Assembly (NCBI GenBank): GCA_963823435.1
Contig: CAWGLN010000003.1
Span: 58,648 to 122,647, forward strand
Length of the DNA: 64,000 bases
Direction of reading: 5' to 3'
Source of the DNA: CAKZML01 sp963823435
Lineage (GTDB): Bacteria; Pseudomonadota; Gammaproteobacteria; Steroidobacterales; BM003
Shown: positions 1 to 8,667 of the stretch, in pieces
Layout: each line of letters begins with the position of its first letter
How positions within the stretch are numbered: position 1 is the stretch's first letter
The notes under the pieces: generated by a model
Told to the model about the DNA's origin: nothing
Database searches by the model: none
What the model saw: only the letters and a program-made list of their open reading frames with translations
Translations under genes and position numbers: made by a program

Positions 1-507
1 GACCTGGTACAGGTCGTCGAGGGTATGAGCATATTGCCCGAAGACACGCGGGAGTTGTCACGCCCGATCCAGGCCTTGCCACAGAAATTTGCCGCCTCCC
101 TGCTGCCACGAGCGTTATTGACCGCCCTGCACAGGTTTCGCTCCACCCGAAATATCCAGGACGTTTCCGACGCCGTACGTAACTTGTGTGAAAGCGAGAC
201 TGACAGGCTGGATTCGGAACTGTCCATGGTTCGTTACATTGCCTGGGCCATTCCTTCGGTCGGGTTTATCGGCACCGTAAGGGGTATTGGCGACGCTCTC
301 GGCCAGGCGCACCGGGCCGTTGAAGGCGATATCACCGGCGTGACCCAAAGCCTGGGTGTGGCCTTTAACTCAACCTTCATAGCGCTGGTGATCAGCATTG
401 TGCTCATGTTCCTGCTGCACCAGCTGCAACTGGTGCAGGAACGACTGGTACTGGATACCCAGGACTATTGCGACAACCGGCTGTTGCAACATCTGCAGGT
501 TCGCTAG
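1..507 (+). CDS. MotA/TolQ/ExbB-type proton channel subunit (5' partial)
   Basis: The reading frame is open from the first base of the window, so the true start lies upstream; an internal ATG at 25 is unlikely to be the start. The visible 168 residues contain the MotA_ExbB-type core: a hydrophobic helix with the VGFIGTVRGIGDA loop, a short polar stretch, then a second long helix around SLGVAFNSTFIALVISIVLMF. Proteins of this family form inner-membrane proton channels that energise TolA, TonB or flagellar motors through a TolR/ExbD/MotB partner. No such partner is visible here; membrane-anchored vWA proteins follow instead. The frame ends inside the leader of the next gene (12 bases before its GTG), which suggests one operon. 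Family assignment is firm; the process it powers is unknown. Confidence 0.8.
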   Translation, partial: DLVQVVEGMSILPEDTRELSRPIQALPQKFAASLLPRALLTALHRFRSTRNIQDVSDAVRNLCESETDRLDSELSMVRYIAWAIPSVGFIGTVRGIGDALGQAHRAVEGDITGVTQSLGVAFNSTFIALVISIVLMFLLHQLQLVQERLVLDTQDYCDNRLLQHLQVR

Positions 508-518
508 AGGCTGCGCCC

Positions 519-1880
519 GTGATACTTAGCGCCCTGGAAATCAACGACACTGGCCTGACACTCCTGAAGAGCGGGACCGACCCGCTGGTGAGTCCGGGCG
601 TGGCCGTCATCGATGAAGGGCGACTGCTGTTGGGTGATGAGGCCATGAAGCAGTCTCGTCTGAAACCCGGCAAGGTAAACAATCGCTTCTGGGAGCAATT
701 GAACCTCGACCCCCTGGATAACGGAGCCCGGGAGGTACGCACCGCAGCCGATCTCGCTTACTCGCACCTCAATTCCATCTGGCAACCCGGTGCCGGTAAA
801 CAAGAAGTCATCCTGGTAGTCCCGGGAGTTTACAGCACCGAACAACTCGGATTGCTGCTGGGCATTACCAACGAATGCGGAATCCCGGTAACAGGCCTGG
901 TGGACACTGCGGTTGCAGGCTCACGCTTCTCCGCCCCCGGCCGACGACTTCTGCACCTGGATGTACACATGCACCGGCTGGTGATTTCAGAACTTGAAGA
1001 AGGGCAGCTCATACGGCGCCAACACAGTGAAATTATTGCACGTGTGGGACAGGCTCCGCTGACCGATCTCTGGTGCAACAGTATCGCCGATGCCTTCGTC
1101 CGCAACACCCGGTTTGACCCGATGCACCAGGCCGAATCGGAGCAGTTATTGCACGACAGGTTGCCCGCCTGGCTGGCAAGCCTGGAAAAGCAGGACTCGG
1201 CGATGCTGGAAGTGGAATCGAAGGGTCGCAAGTACCAGCTGATGATCAAGCGAGAGCAACTGATCCAGGCGAGCAGGGAAATGTTTCGACAGGTTGCAAG
1301 ACAAGTCGCAACGCGCAGCCAGGACGGCGGCTCGCTGGTGCAACTCACGCATCGCGCCCGCGCCCTGCCCGGCCTGGTCGAGGCACTGCAGGAGCTCGAC
1401 GATTGCAAAGTCATGGTGCTGGAAGCACATGCCGGTGTGCTGGGGGCCCTGCATCATGCCGACCAGATTCGCAGCGGCCAGGACTCCCTGCGTTTTGTTA
1501 CCAGCCTGCCCTGGGAGCCCAGGGAAATTATCGACGGTGAAAAACCGGCACGAACCGTAGCGGATACACGAGTAAAGGTGGCGGAGCCACCGGCCACCCA
1601 CCTCGTTTTACATGGCATCGCGCAACGACCCTCCCCTGCCCTCGCCTTCAGTCAGGATCATGGAGGCGCCCTGTTGAACCCGGCGGACCAAGCAGGCGGG
1701 AAACCCGATCCGCAGATTCGCCAGACCGCCGGTGGACTGATGCTGTCTGAAAGAGATTCCTGGCTGGTCAACGGTCAACCTGCCGAGCCCGGGCGGGCCC
1801 TGAGGGCAGGCGACCTGTTGCAGTTAACTGACAGCGGAACGTGCTTGACGGCCATTCGCCTGGAGCCCGGGCATGGCTAG
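519..1880 (+). CDS. Hsp70-like (actin-fold) ATPase domain protein
   Basis: I place the start at the GTG at 519, just after the channel gene, giving about 453 residues; an ATG at 468 would overlap that gene by 40 bases. The N-terminus (ALEINDTGLTLL, then GDEAMKQSRLKPGKVNNRFWEQL) resembles Hsp70-family proteins of the YegD kind, and the stretch VILVVPGVYSTEQLGLLLG followed by GLVDTAVAG fits the second half of an actin-like nucleotide fold. The classical DxGT phosphate loop is degenerate (EINDTG), so ATPase activity is uncertain. The last 60 residues (LMLSERDSWLVNGQ...LRAGDLLQL) resemble the C-terminal strands of an FHA domain; this is a weak resemblance. The 3' end overlaps the first vWA gene by 8 bases, implying translational coupling. 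Confidence 0.65.
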   Translation: MILSALEINDTGLTLLKSGTDPLVSPGVAVIDEGRLLLGDEAMKQSRLKPGKVNNRFWEQLNLDPLDNGAREVRTAADLAYSHLNSIWQPGAGKQEVILVVPGVYSTEQLGLLLGITNECGIPVTGLVDTAVAGSRFSAPGRRLLHLDVHMHRLVISELEEGQLIRRQHSEIIARVGQAPLTDLWCNSIADAFVRNTRFDPMHQAESEQLLHDRLPAWLASLEKQDSAMLEVESKGRKYQLMIKREQLIQASREMFRQVARQVATRSQDGGSLVQLTHRARALPGLVEALQELDDCKVMVLEAHAGVLGALHHADQIRSGQDSLRFVTSLPWEPREIIDGEKPARTVADTRVKVAEPPATHLVLHGIAQRPSPALAFSQDHGGALLNPADQAGGKPDPQIRQTAGGLMLSERDSWLVNGQPAEPGRALRAGDLLQLTDSGTCLTAIRLEPGHG

Positions 1881-2970
1881 AAAGAGGCGAGAATTCAACG
1901 TTTTCAATATCTCGTTTCTGGATTGTATGTCCTGTGGTTTCGGCGCTGTCGTGCTGTTTTTCATGATTATCAATCACTCCTCCGCGGTGCGCTCCGCCAC
2001 CGTAAACAAGGACCTGATTTCCGAGGTAAACAAACTTGAAATGCTGGTCCTCTCGGGTGAACAGCGTCTCGTGGAACTGCGCAATTCCAGGGAAGAAACC
2101 GACAATGAAACGGCCATCACCGAGGGGCTGTCCAGACAGGTATTGAGCGAGGTACAGCTGACCCAGCAACAACTGGCAGACATGAGCCAGCTGACCGTGG
2201 CTCAGATAGAACACCTGAACCAACTCAAGGCTGACGTAAAGGCCAGGGATGAGGAACGCAAGCGCCTGCTGGAGGAAGGGAGCGAACAGGCTGAGGAAGG
2301 CGGGGCGCTACGTAGTTTCGTCGGACAGGGTGACCGCCAATACCTGACCGGCTTGAAAATGGGGGGCAAGCGAATTCTGATCCTGGTGGATGCTTCTGCG
2401 AGCATGCTTGACGAAACCATCGTGAATATCATTCGTCGCCGGAATATGCCGGACCAGCAAAAGCTCGCCTCGCGCAAATGGCAAAGAGCGCTGGCCACGG
2501 TGGACTGGCTTACCGCCCAGATTCCCAGTGACAGCCAGTTTCAAATTTACACCTTCAACACGGAAGCTACCGCCCTGCTGCCGGGAACAGCGGGTAAATG
2601 GATACCTGCGGGACAAGGAGAGAAGCTGGACGAGGCCATGCTCGCGTTGCGCAAGGTGATACCCCAGAATGGCACCAGCCTGTTTCCTCCCGTACGCCTG
2701 GCAGCAAGCCTGAAACCCTTGCCAGACAACATCTACCTGGTGACGGACAGCCTGCCCACCCAGGGAGAGAGCCGACCCAGGGGAACCAAGGTCAACGCCA
2801 AGCAACGTATGCAGTTTTTTGAAGCCGCCTTGCGGGTTCTTCCCCTGGGTATACCGGTCAATGTCATCCTGTTTCCGATGGAAGGAGACGCCATGGCCGC
2901 GGGCGCTTTCTGGCAGCTGGCCCAGGTTACCGGCGGGTCCTTCATGAGCCCTTCAAAGGACTGGCCCTGA
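1873..2970 (+). CDS. Membrane-anchored vWA domain protein 1
   Basis: 365 residues. Residues 1-30 are basic and then hydrophobic with the motif SFLDCMSCGFGAVVLFF, a single membrane anchor. Residues 40-150 form a charged coiled coil. A von Willebrand A domain begins near residue 165, with the metal-site motif DASAS at 173-177 and a later TSLF segment. Such domains bind a divalent metal and mediate protein contacts. The start codon overlaps the Hsp70-like gene by 8 bases, and the next gene begins 12 bases after the stop with a paralogous layout. The domain probably faces the periplasm, given one N-terminal anchor preceded by basic residues; that is inference. Function unknown. Confidence 0.75.
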   Translation: MARKRREFNVFNISFLDCMSCGFGAVVLFFMIINHSSAVRSATVNKDLISEVNKLEMLVLSGEQRLVELRNSREETDNETAITEGLSRQVLSEVQLTQQQLADMSQLTVAQIEHLNQLKADVKARDEERKRLLEEGSEQAEEGGALRSFVGQGDRQYLTGLKMGGKRILILVDASASMLDETIVNIIRRRNMPDQQKLASRKWQRALATVDWLTAQIPSDSQFQIYTFNTEATALLPGTAGKWIPAGQGEKLDEAMLALRKVIPQNGTSLFPPVRLAASLKPLPDNIYLVTDSLPTQGESRPRGTKVNAKQRMQFFEAALRVLPLGIPVNVILFPMEGDAMAAGAFWQLAQVTGGSFMSPSKDWP

Positions 2971-2982
2971 GGTGCGGCGCAG

Positions 2983-4005
2983 GTGAGAAAACGCAGAATA
3001 ATAGAAACCTCGAGCCTGTCTTTCCTGGACTGCATATGCTGCGGTTTTGGCGCCATCATCCTGTTGCTGGTGCTGACCAAGACCGCCGAACCTGTCATTC
3101 TGGAAGAAAGCACACGCAATCTCGACGGCCTGGTCGCCTTGCTGCAAGAGCAACTCAATGAAATTCGGGGCGAGACCAATGTATTGAACCGTGACCTGGT
3201 CAGCCGTAAGGACCAGTTGGCCCAGGTAAAGGCCAGACTCGCCAGGTTGCAGGGCGACCTGTCATCGCTGCGAGGGCAGTTTGAAGCGTCCCGGGAAGAC
3301 TCCGAAGTCGCCAGTGTGTTGTCCGAGCGCCTGTCTCGCGCGCAGCAAAGCCTGAGCGAGGAAATGAAGCGACTGCTGGGTGAAAACTTCAGACGCAAGG
3401 CATCCGACGCCACCATCGGCGGCGTCCCGGTAGATTCCGAATACGTGATTTTCGTCATCGACACATCGGGCAGCATGTTCAACTACAGCTGGCCCATGCT
3501 ATTGAAGAAGGTTGAAGAAACCTTGCAGGTGCATCCGTCTGTCAAGGGCATCCAGGTGATGAACGATATGGGGGACTTCATGTTTTCCCGTTACGCCAAT
3601 CGCTGGATCCCTGACACGCCTGCTCGCCGCGAGGCCATCATCGAACGCCTGAAGACCTGGACGCCCTTTAGCAACTCAAGCCCGGTGGAGGGCATTACCG
3701 CGGCTATTCGCACCTTTTACGCGCCGGACAAAAAAATCAGTATCTACGTCATGGGTGACGAGTTTACCGGCGCGTCGATTGCGGACGTAGTACGCACGGT
3801 AGACCGGATAAACCGGGAGGATGAAAACGGTAACCGCCTGGTGCGCATTCACGCCATCGGCTTTCCGGTACAGTTTTCCAGACCGTCAGAGTTCCAGACC
3901 ACGGGTACAAGATTCGCCACCTTGATGCGAATTCTGTGCTACAAGAATGGAGGCACATTTGTCGGGCTGCAGGACTACAAGGACGACAAGCGGTACGGGC
4001 TATAA
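2983..4005 (+). CDS. Membrane-anchored vWA domain protein 2
   Basis: 340 residues starting at GTG 2983. It shares the layout of the preceding protein: basic N-terminus, the anchor motif SFLDCICCGFGAIILLL at about residues 12-28, a coiled coil at about 40-140 and a vWA domain from about residue 150. The metal site is canonical here (DTSGS from residue 160). Apart from the anchor, the two vWA proteins are quite different, so they are likely to have distinct roles, perhaps as a heteromer; that is inference. The conserved double-cysteine motif in both anchors is unusual for a membrane segment. The stop codon lies 18 bases before the ATG of a lipoprotein gene, consistent with one transcript. Confidence 0.75.
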   Translation: MRKRRIIETSSLSFLDCICCGFGAIILLLVLTKTAEPVILEESTRNLDGLVALLQEQLNEIRGETNVLNRDLVSRKDQLAQVKARLARLQGDLSSLRGQFEASREDSEVASVLSERLSRAQQSLSEEMKRLLGENFRRKASDATIGGVPVDSEYVIFVIDTSGSMFNYSWPMLLKKVEETLQVHPSVKGIQVMNDMGDFMFSRYANRWIPDTPARREAIIERLKTWTPFSNSSPVEGITAAIRTFYAPDKKISIYVMGDEFTGASIADVVRTVDRINREDENGNRLVRIHAIGFPVQFSRPSEFQTTGTRFATLMRILCYKNGGTFVGLQDYKDDKRYGL

Positions 4006-4023
4006 TTGCAGTGGCGTAAACCC

Positions 4024-4668
4024 ATGCGGGTCATCAAGAATCAGGTTTCTGTCCGCCGCGGCCTGCCGGCGGCATTGCTGTTGAGCCTGTCGGCCTGCAC
4101 CACTACCATACCCATAGAAACCAGCATTCCGACACCGCTTATCGCTCCCCTGCCAAATCGGGTCGCGGTATATTACGACCCCGGTCTTGCCAATTTTGAA
4201 CACACCGAGAAAATCGTCGGGGGTACCGACTACCAGGTCAAACTGGGTGACGCCAACCGGCGTATGTTCGCCAAGCTGTTTTCCTTCATGTTCGAGGAGG
4301 TAGTGGAAGTGGACAGTCTTGAACAGGGCTATACGGATACCCGGGGATTCGATGCGATCATCAACCCCGCGGTTATGGAGCTGCAAATTTCGCCGCCCTC
4401 GAAAGAGGAATCGGCATTCTTCGAAGCATGGATCAAATATCGCATCGACGCCTTCGATAAGGATCGCAAGCCCATCGTAAACTGGATAGTCACCGGCTAC
4501 GGCAAGGCGGAGCCGGAAATGTTCAAATCGTCCAGCGCACTGCATGCAGCAACGGTTACTGCCATGCGTGACGCGGCGGCAAATATCGTGATTAAATTCA
4601 AACGACAGCCACGTGTACGGGAATGGATACAAGAGCAGGAGCGTCTGCATGCTGCGCCCTCGGAATAA
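4024..4668 (+). CDS. Predicted lipoprotein of unknown function
   Basis: 214 residues from the ATG at 4024; an in-frame TTG at 4006 directly abuts the preceding stop and is less likely. The N-terminus is a signal peptide ending in the lipobox LSAC, so Cys25 would be lipidated. The mature part has no domain I recognise. It looks like a globular periplasmic protein with a conserved-looking segment TRGFDAIINPAVMELQIS and a basic C-terminus. It follows the two vWA genes on the same strand and overlaps the next lipoprotein gene, so it probably belongs to the same module, possibly as an outer-membrane-tethered component. Confidence 0.65.
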   Translation: MRVIKNQVSVRRGLPAALLLSLSACTTTIPIETSIPTPLIAPLPNRVAVYYDPGLANFEHTEKIVGGTDYQVKLGDANRRMFAKLFSFMFEEVVEVDSLEQGYTDTRGFDAIINPAVMELQISPPSKEESAFFEAWIKYRIDAFDKDRKPIVNWIVTGYGKAEPEMFKSSSALHAATVTAMRDAAANIVIKFKRQPRVREWIQEQERLHAAPSE

Positions 4669-5354
4669 ATCCAGGCCTCTCGGACCTACGGATACTCTTC
4701 ACGCTGAGCCAGGCGCTGCTGCTGGGCGCCTGCGTTAACTCGACTATTCAGCAGGTGAAAAAACCCGGTGTGGATATCAGCAAGACCGACTCGGTGGTTA
4801 TCCTGGCCAGGCGACACGAAAACGCCAGGGAAACCGAGGCCAGCTTCACCGAGTGTGTGGAAGAACGGCTGGCCGAGGTCGGGGGAAATCTGAAGGTGCA
4901 TCCCCGCAGTACCTTCGTTGACGCCATGTTTCCATGGTTCGAACCAGGCACCGCGCCCATCGACACGGATGCCTTGCCGCGACTGCTGGACAATCCGGGC
5001 GTGCGCAACATGATCGCGCTCACCGGCGTACGCTACGTGGTTTGGCTGGATGGCAGTACCGAGAGGGTGGACAGCGGTGGCACCATGAGCTGCGCGCTTA
5101 GTCCCGCAGGTGGCGGCTGCCTGGGTTTCGGCTGGTGGGAGGATGCGGCAGACTACGAGGCCACTATCTGGGACCTGGATACCGCATCAACCACGGGCAT
5201 GGTCAGTGCCGATGTGAGTGGCACCTCCTACATGCCCGCCCTGGTCATTCCCATCCCTCTAATCGCCAGGACCCAGGCCGCTGCCTGCAGGGGCCTGGCA
5301 ACGCAGTTGGCACAATTCCTGGGTGGAACACCGCAGCAACCCGCAGCGAATTAA
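4623..5354 (+). CDS. Predicted lipoprotein, last gene of the vWA module
   Basis: Up to 243 residues. The only standard start upstream of the signal peptide is the ATG at 4623, overlapping the previous gene by 46 bases and giving a long signal segment ending in LLGAC (Cys37). The mature protein has a middle part rich in glycine and cysteine (TMSCALSPAGGGCLGFGWWED), followed by a strand-rich segment (YEATIWDLDTAS) as in lipoproteins that assemble as beta sandwiches. No family recognised. The gene ends 7 bases before the convergent stop of the M48 protease and closes the + strand module. Confidence 0.6.
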   Translation: MDTRAGASACCALGINPGLSDLRILFTLSQALLLGACVNSTIQQVKKPGVDISKTDSVVILARRHENARETEASFTECVEERLAEVGGNLKVHPRSTFVDAMFPWFEPGTAPIDTDALPRLLDNPGVRNMIALTGVRYVVWLDGSTERVDSGGTMSCALSPAGGGCLGFGWWEDAADYEATIWDLDTASTTGMVSADVSGTSYMPALVIPIPLIARTQAAACRGLATQLAQFLGGTPQQPAAN

Positions 5355-5361
5355 GCCGCCA

Positions 5362-6849
5362 CTACTGGATAACCTTGATAAACTCTCCGACCGTTGGTTG
5401 CTCGCCCGGCTGAAGGGCATTGACCAGGCGCAGCGTTTCAGTTGCGTAACCGGATATCGGGGATGACCGGGCCAAGTCCTCAATGCTCATGCCAGGCTCC
5501 ACACGTACAAGCCTGATTACCGTTGCCTGGGCCAACTGTCTTTCCTGATAGTCGAGGTTGTCAAAACTGAAAATAGTGGATATGAAATCCTGATCCCGGG
5601 CGATCTTGCTCAGGTCCTTGCGTCCCGCCCCTGAAAACACGTAGGCGCTTCGGGTCCTGGAATCAAACACTACCGCGATGCGCAGCGGACGCATACCAAA
5701 CGGCGAGCTTGCCCTGTCGGCAATCGCGATGAATGCGGGTTGCCCCGCAATGGTGATGTCCTTGTCGTCGCGAAGCTCACCCAGGTTCAGGCTGTTGACC
5801 ACGAACTCACGTGGTGTCTGTCCCTTGGCGTAGGGCTTGCGCACTACCGTAATGACCGCATCACTGTCTTCCGAGTAGGCTGCAATCGCACTTTTTTCAC
5901 TCTCCAGACGCCAGCCCACAGGAAAACTGAACTTCACACGCAAACCTTCGTGGTAGAAGCGATTGTCCCTGACCACGCCACCGGCGTGACTCTTGCCCCA
6001 GGTCAGGCCATCAATGTGCTCAAGAAAAACCTGGCGCCGAATCATGGAAGCCTCTCCGGGATTGACCGCTGCCGCTGACTCGATGGCCCCCTGCAGACGG
6101 GTATCATTATCCGGGTGGCTGGCATACCAGCCGTGATAAATCTGGGGGTCCCGCTTCTCCTTGCGCGCACGTGCGATCTCAAACATCTCGCGACGTTTGA
6201 GTATGTCGATTACCTCCAGCATCTCCCCAGGCGGGTAGCTCAGTCTGGCCATGTAACGTGCGCCCAACTCGTCCGCCTCAAGTTCCATCTGGCGACCGTA
6301 ACCACTGACCAGGGCACCGCCAAACATACCGCCAAGATCCATGACCGCGGCCGAACCCGCGGCCACGCCGGTTACCACGGACCCGGCACTGACCAGTTTG
6401 GAGGTACTGTCCTGGCGCACAGAGTGCCTGCCGGTAACATGGCCGATCTCGTGCCCCAGCACGGCAGCAAGTTCAGCCTCTGAATTCAGATAGGCCAGCA
6501 TGCCGCGAGTAATATAGACATACCCTCCTGGCAGTGCGAAGGCGTTCACCATATCGTCATCCAGCACCAGGAAATGAAAAGCCAATTCACTGCGCTCGCT
6601 CACTGCCGCCAGGCTTTGCCCCACCGCATTGACGTACTCCTGCAGGGCGTCGTTGGCATAGGGCCGAAAGCTTTTCATTACCTGCTGGCTGCCCTCTTCC
6701 CCGAGCCGGATTTCCTGTTCCTCCGACATCATGACCAGGTCCACCCCGCCCGTCGCCGGATTCGTTGCGCACCCGGTCAGGCTGGTCGCAGCTACGAGCA
6801 AACCGAGAGTCATGATTGGGGCGAACCCAGTAAAAACGCTTGGCCTCAT
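5362..6849 (-). CDS. M48 family metalloprotease, lipoprotein
   Basis: 495 residues. The start is the ATG at 6849, which precedes a signal peptide ending in the lipobox LTGC (Cys27); the frame stays open far upstream, but that part is a shadow of the divergent aminotransferase gene. The zinc-binding HEIGH motif is at residues 123-127 within AAVLGHEIGHVTGRH, and the third ligand lies in ELEADELGARYM. The C-terminal half (about 270-495) is strand-rich and ends in a LysM-like segment (IEDLARSSPISGYATE...). Lipidated M48 proteases act in the periplasm on misfolded envelope proteins. It converges on the vWA module and diverges from the aminotransferase gene across a 177-base gap. Confidence 0.85.
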   Translation of the reverse strand: MRPSVFTGFAPIMTLGLLVAATSLTGCATNPATGGVDLVMMSEEQEIRLGEEGSQQVMKSFRPYANDALQEYVNAVGQSLAAVSERSELAFHFLVLDDDMVNAFALPGGYVYITRGMLAYLNSEAELAAVLGHEIGHVTGRHSVRQDSTSKLVSAGSVVTGVAAGSAAVMDLGGMFGGALVSGYGRQMELEADELGARYMARLSYPPGEMLEVIDILKRREMFEIARARKEKRDPQIYHGWYASHPDNDTRLQGAIESAAAVNPGEASMIRRQVFLEHIDGLTWGKSHAGGVVRDNRFYHEGLRVKFSFPVGWRLESEKSAIAAYSEDSDAVITVVRKPYAKGQTPREFVVNSLNLGELRDDKDITIAGQPAFIAIADRASSPFGMRPLRIAVVFDSRTRSAYVFSGAGRKDLSKIARDQDFISTIFSFDNLDYQERQLAQATVIRLVRVEPGMSIEDLARSSPISGYATETLRLVNALQPGEQPTVGEFIKVIQ

Positions 6850-7026
6850 GCCGTCACTCCAAAAGAAAAATCCAGCCCATTGTAGCCACCCCTGTAAAAG
6901 CCTGACCCGCGGGGCAAACCTCGAGATGGATACCGAAAAACCCGGCAACCGCTGTTTCGGGCTCTTTGAAAAGTGTTTCCAGTGATATAATCGCCCGTTA
7001 CTGCGCATAATACCAAGGAGATCACC

Positions 7027-8556
7027 ATGGCCCAGCCAGCCAACGTCGTTGCACCCAAACTTCATCTCAGTCAATTGAAGGAGATGAGGGAGCATGGTGG
7101 CGTGGCGCTCACGACCGGCCTCACCGACCAGACTATATCGAAATTCCTTGAAAGCGACCCGACCCTGGGCACGGCTATCGGGCGCGCCTATGGAATTTTC
7201 CGCGAATTGCAGCAAAGTGAAGCGGAACTGCTGGCGCTGGACGAGGTTGCGCAGCTTAAGACTACCCAGGACGGCTTTATCAATTTCTATAATACCGACG
7301 CCATAAATCCCTACGTGGCGCTGGCCGCCCAGGGCCCGTGGATCGTTACCCTCAAGGGCGCGGTCGTGTATGACTGCGGCGGTTATGGCATGCTCGGTTT
7401 CGGCCACGCCCCGGAGGCCGTGCTGGCCACCTTGAATCAAACCCATGTCATGGCCAATATCATGACGCCCAGCATCAGCCAAATGCGTTTTGTCCGTGCC
7501 TTGCGCAAGGAACTGGGCCATACCCGCAAGAATGGCAATCCTTTCGAGCACTTCCTGTGTCTGAACAGCGGCTCAGAATCGGTAGGCCTCGCCTCCCGTA
7601 TCGCCGATATCGGGGCCAAGGAAATGACCGACCCGGGTGGCCGGCATGAGGGCAAGAAAATCCAGGGATTGACCCTGAAGGGCAGCTTCCATGGTCGTAC
7701 CGACCGACCGGCACGTCATTCAGACTCCACAAAACGCGCCTACCGCAAGCACCTGGCGTCGTTCCGTGAATTCGACTACCTGCTGACCGTGGAGCCCAAC
7801 AACGTCGCAGAACTGGAGGCGGTGTTCGCCAAAGCGGAAAAGGAAAATACTTTTATCGAGGCATTTTTCATGGAACCGGTCATGGGCGAAGGCAATCCGG
7901 GGCAGGCTATTACGCCGGCCTTTTACGCCAGGGCCAGGGAGTTGACCGAGAAACATGGCTGCCTGTTCCTGCTTGATTCCATCCAGGCAGGCATCCGTGC
8001 CCATGGCGTACTCTCAACTGTCGATTACCCGGGCTTTCAGGACCTGCCTCCACCGGATATGGAGACCTACTCCAAGGCCCTCAATGCGGGGCAATTTCCG
8101 CTGTCCGTGCTGGCCCTGGCAGGACGCGCCGCAACCCTCTATCGACAAGGCGTGTACGGCAATACCATGACCAGCAACCCGCGCGCCCTGGACGTTGCGG
8201 TTACGGTACTGGATGCACTGAGTCCGTCGATTCGCGAAAACATTCAGACCCGTGGCAGGCAATTGGTGGAAGGGCTGGAAAAGCTGGCCGCGGAGACCGA
8301 CGATACGATCACCAAGGTCCAGGGTACCGGCCTGTTGCTCAGCGCCGAGTTGCACCCGGGTTACAAGTGCTATGGCGCTGACAGTACAGAAGAATACCTG
8401 CGTCGCCGTGGTCTGGGCGTCATCCATGGGGGAACCAATTCCCTGCGCTTTACCCCCTGGTTCCTGATGGGTTCGGCGGAGGTTGATCTCATTATTGAAC
8501 TGATCCGCGATGCCTTGTTGAACGGGCCCGAACTGCAGGACCATCCGGGGCTTTAG
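7027..8556 (+). CDS. Class III-fold PLP-dependent aminotransferase (atypical)
   Basis: 509 residues with a clear Shine-Dalgarno (AAGGAG) before ATG 7027. Fold type I features are visible: the YDCGGYGMLGFGHAPEAV segment, SGSESVGLA for the phosphate cup, LLDSIQAG with the ring-nitrogen Asp317, and YSKALNAG with the likely Schiff-base Lys350. The family usually reads DEVQ at the Asp, so DSIQ is a departure. About 90 extra N-terminal residues precede the core. The substrate cannot be told from sequence. The gene stands alone with its own upstream region, followed after 111 bases by the kinase gene. Confidence 0.75.
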   Translation: MAQPANVVAPKLHLSQLKEMREHGGVALTTGLTDQTISKFLESDPTLGTAIGRAYGIFRELQQSEAELLALDEVAQLKTTQDGFINFYNTDAINPYVALAAQGPWIVTLKGAVVYDCGGYGMLGFGHAPEAVLATLNQTHVMANIMTPSISQMRFVRALRKELGHTRKNGNPFEHFLCLNSGSESVGLASRIADIGAKEMTDPGGRHEGKKIQGLTLKGSFHGRTDRPARHSDSTKRAYRKHLASFREFDYLLTVEPNNVAELEAVFAKAEKENTFIEAFFMEPVMGEGNPGQAITPAFYARARELTEKHGCLFLLDSIQAGIRAHGVLSTVDYPGFQDLPPPDMETYSKALNAGQFPLSVLALAGRAATLYRQGVYGNTMTSNPRALDVAVTVLDALSPSIRENIQTRGRQLVEGLEKLAAETDDTITKVQGTGLLLSAELHPGYKCYGADSTEEYLRRRGLGVIHGGTNSLRFTPWFLMGSAEVDLIIELIRDALLNGPELQDHPGL

Positions 8557-8667
8557 CAACTGGATGTACCCTGCCACCGTTCAGTGGTGCAGTCTGTGCT
8601 TGCCACGGCCCTCGAGTCACCGTATGTTTCCCTCGCTGTCAGCGTGTTGACGGCGAGGTAGATATAC

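Noticed and set aside
1..5354. Zorya-type anti-phage system, because of the MotA-like protein
   Set aside because: Zorya needs a MotB-like ZorB and helicase/nuclease partners; none are present, and the partners here are vWA proteins, an Hsp70-like protein and lipoproteins.
5362..7551. A 729-codon open frame covering the M48 protease and much of the aminotransferase region on the minus strand
   Set aside because: The lipoprotein signal peptide starts at 6849; the upstream part is antisense to the well supported aminotransferase gene.
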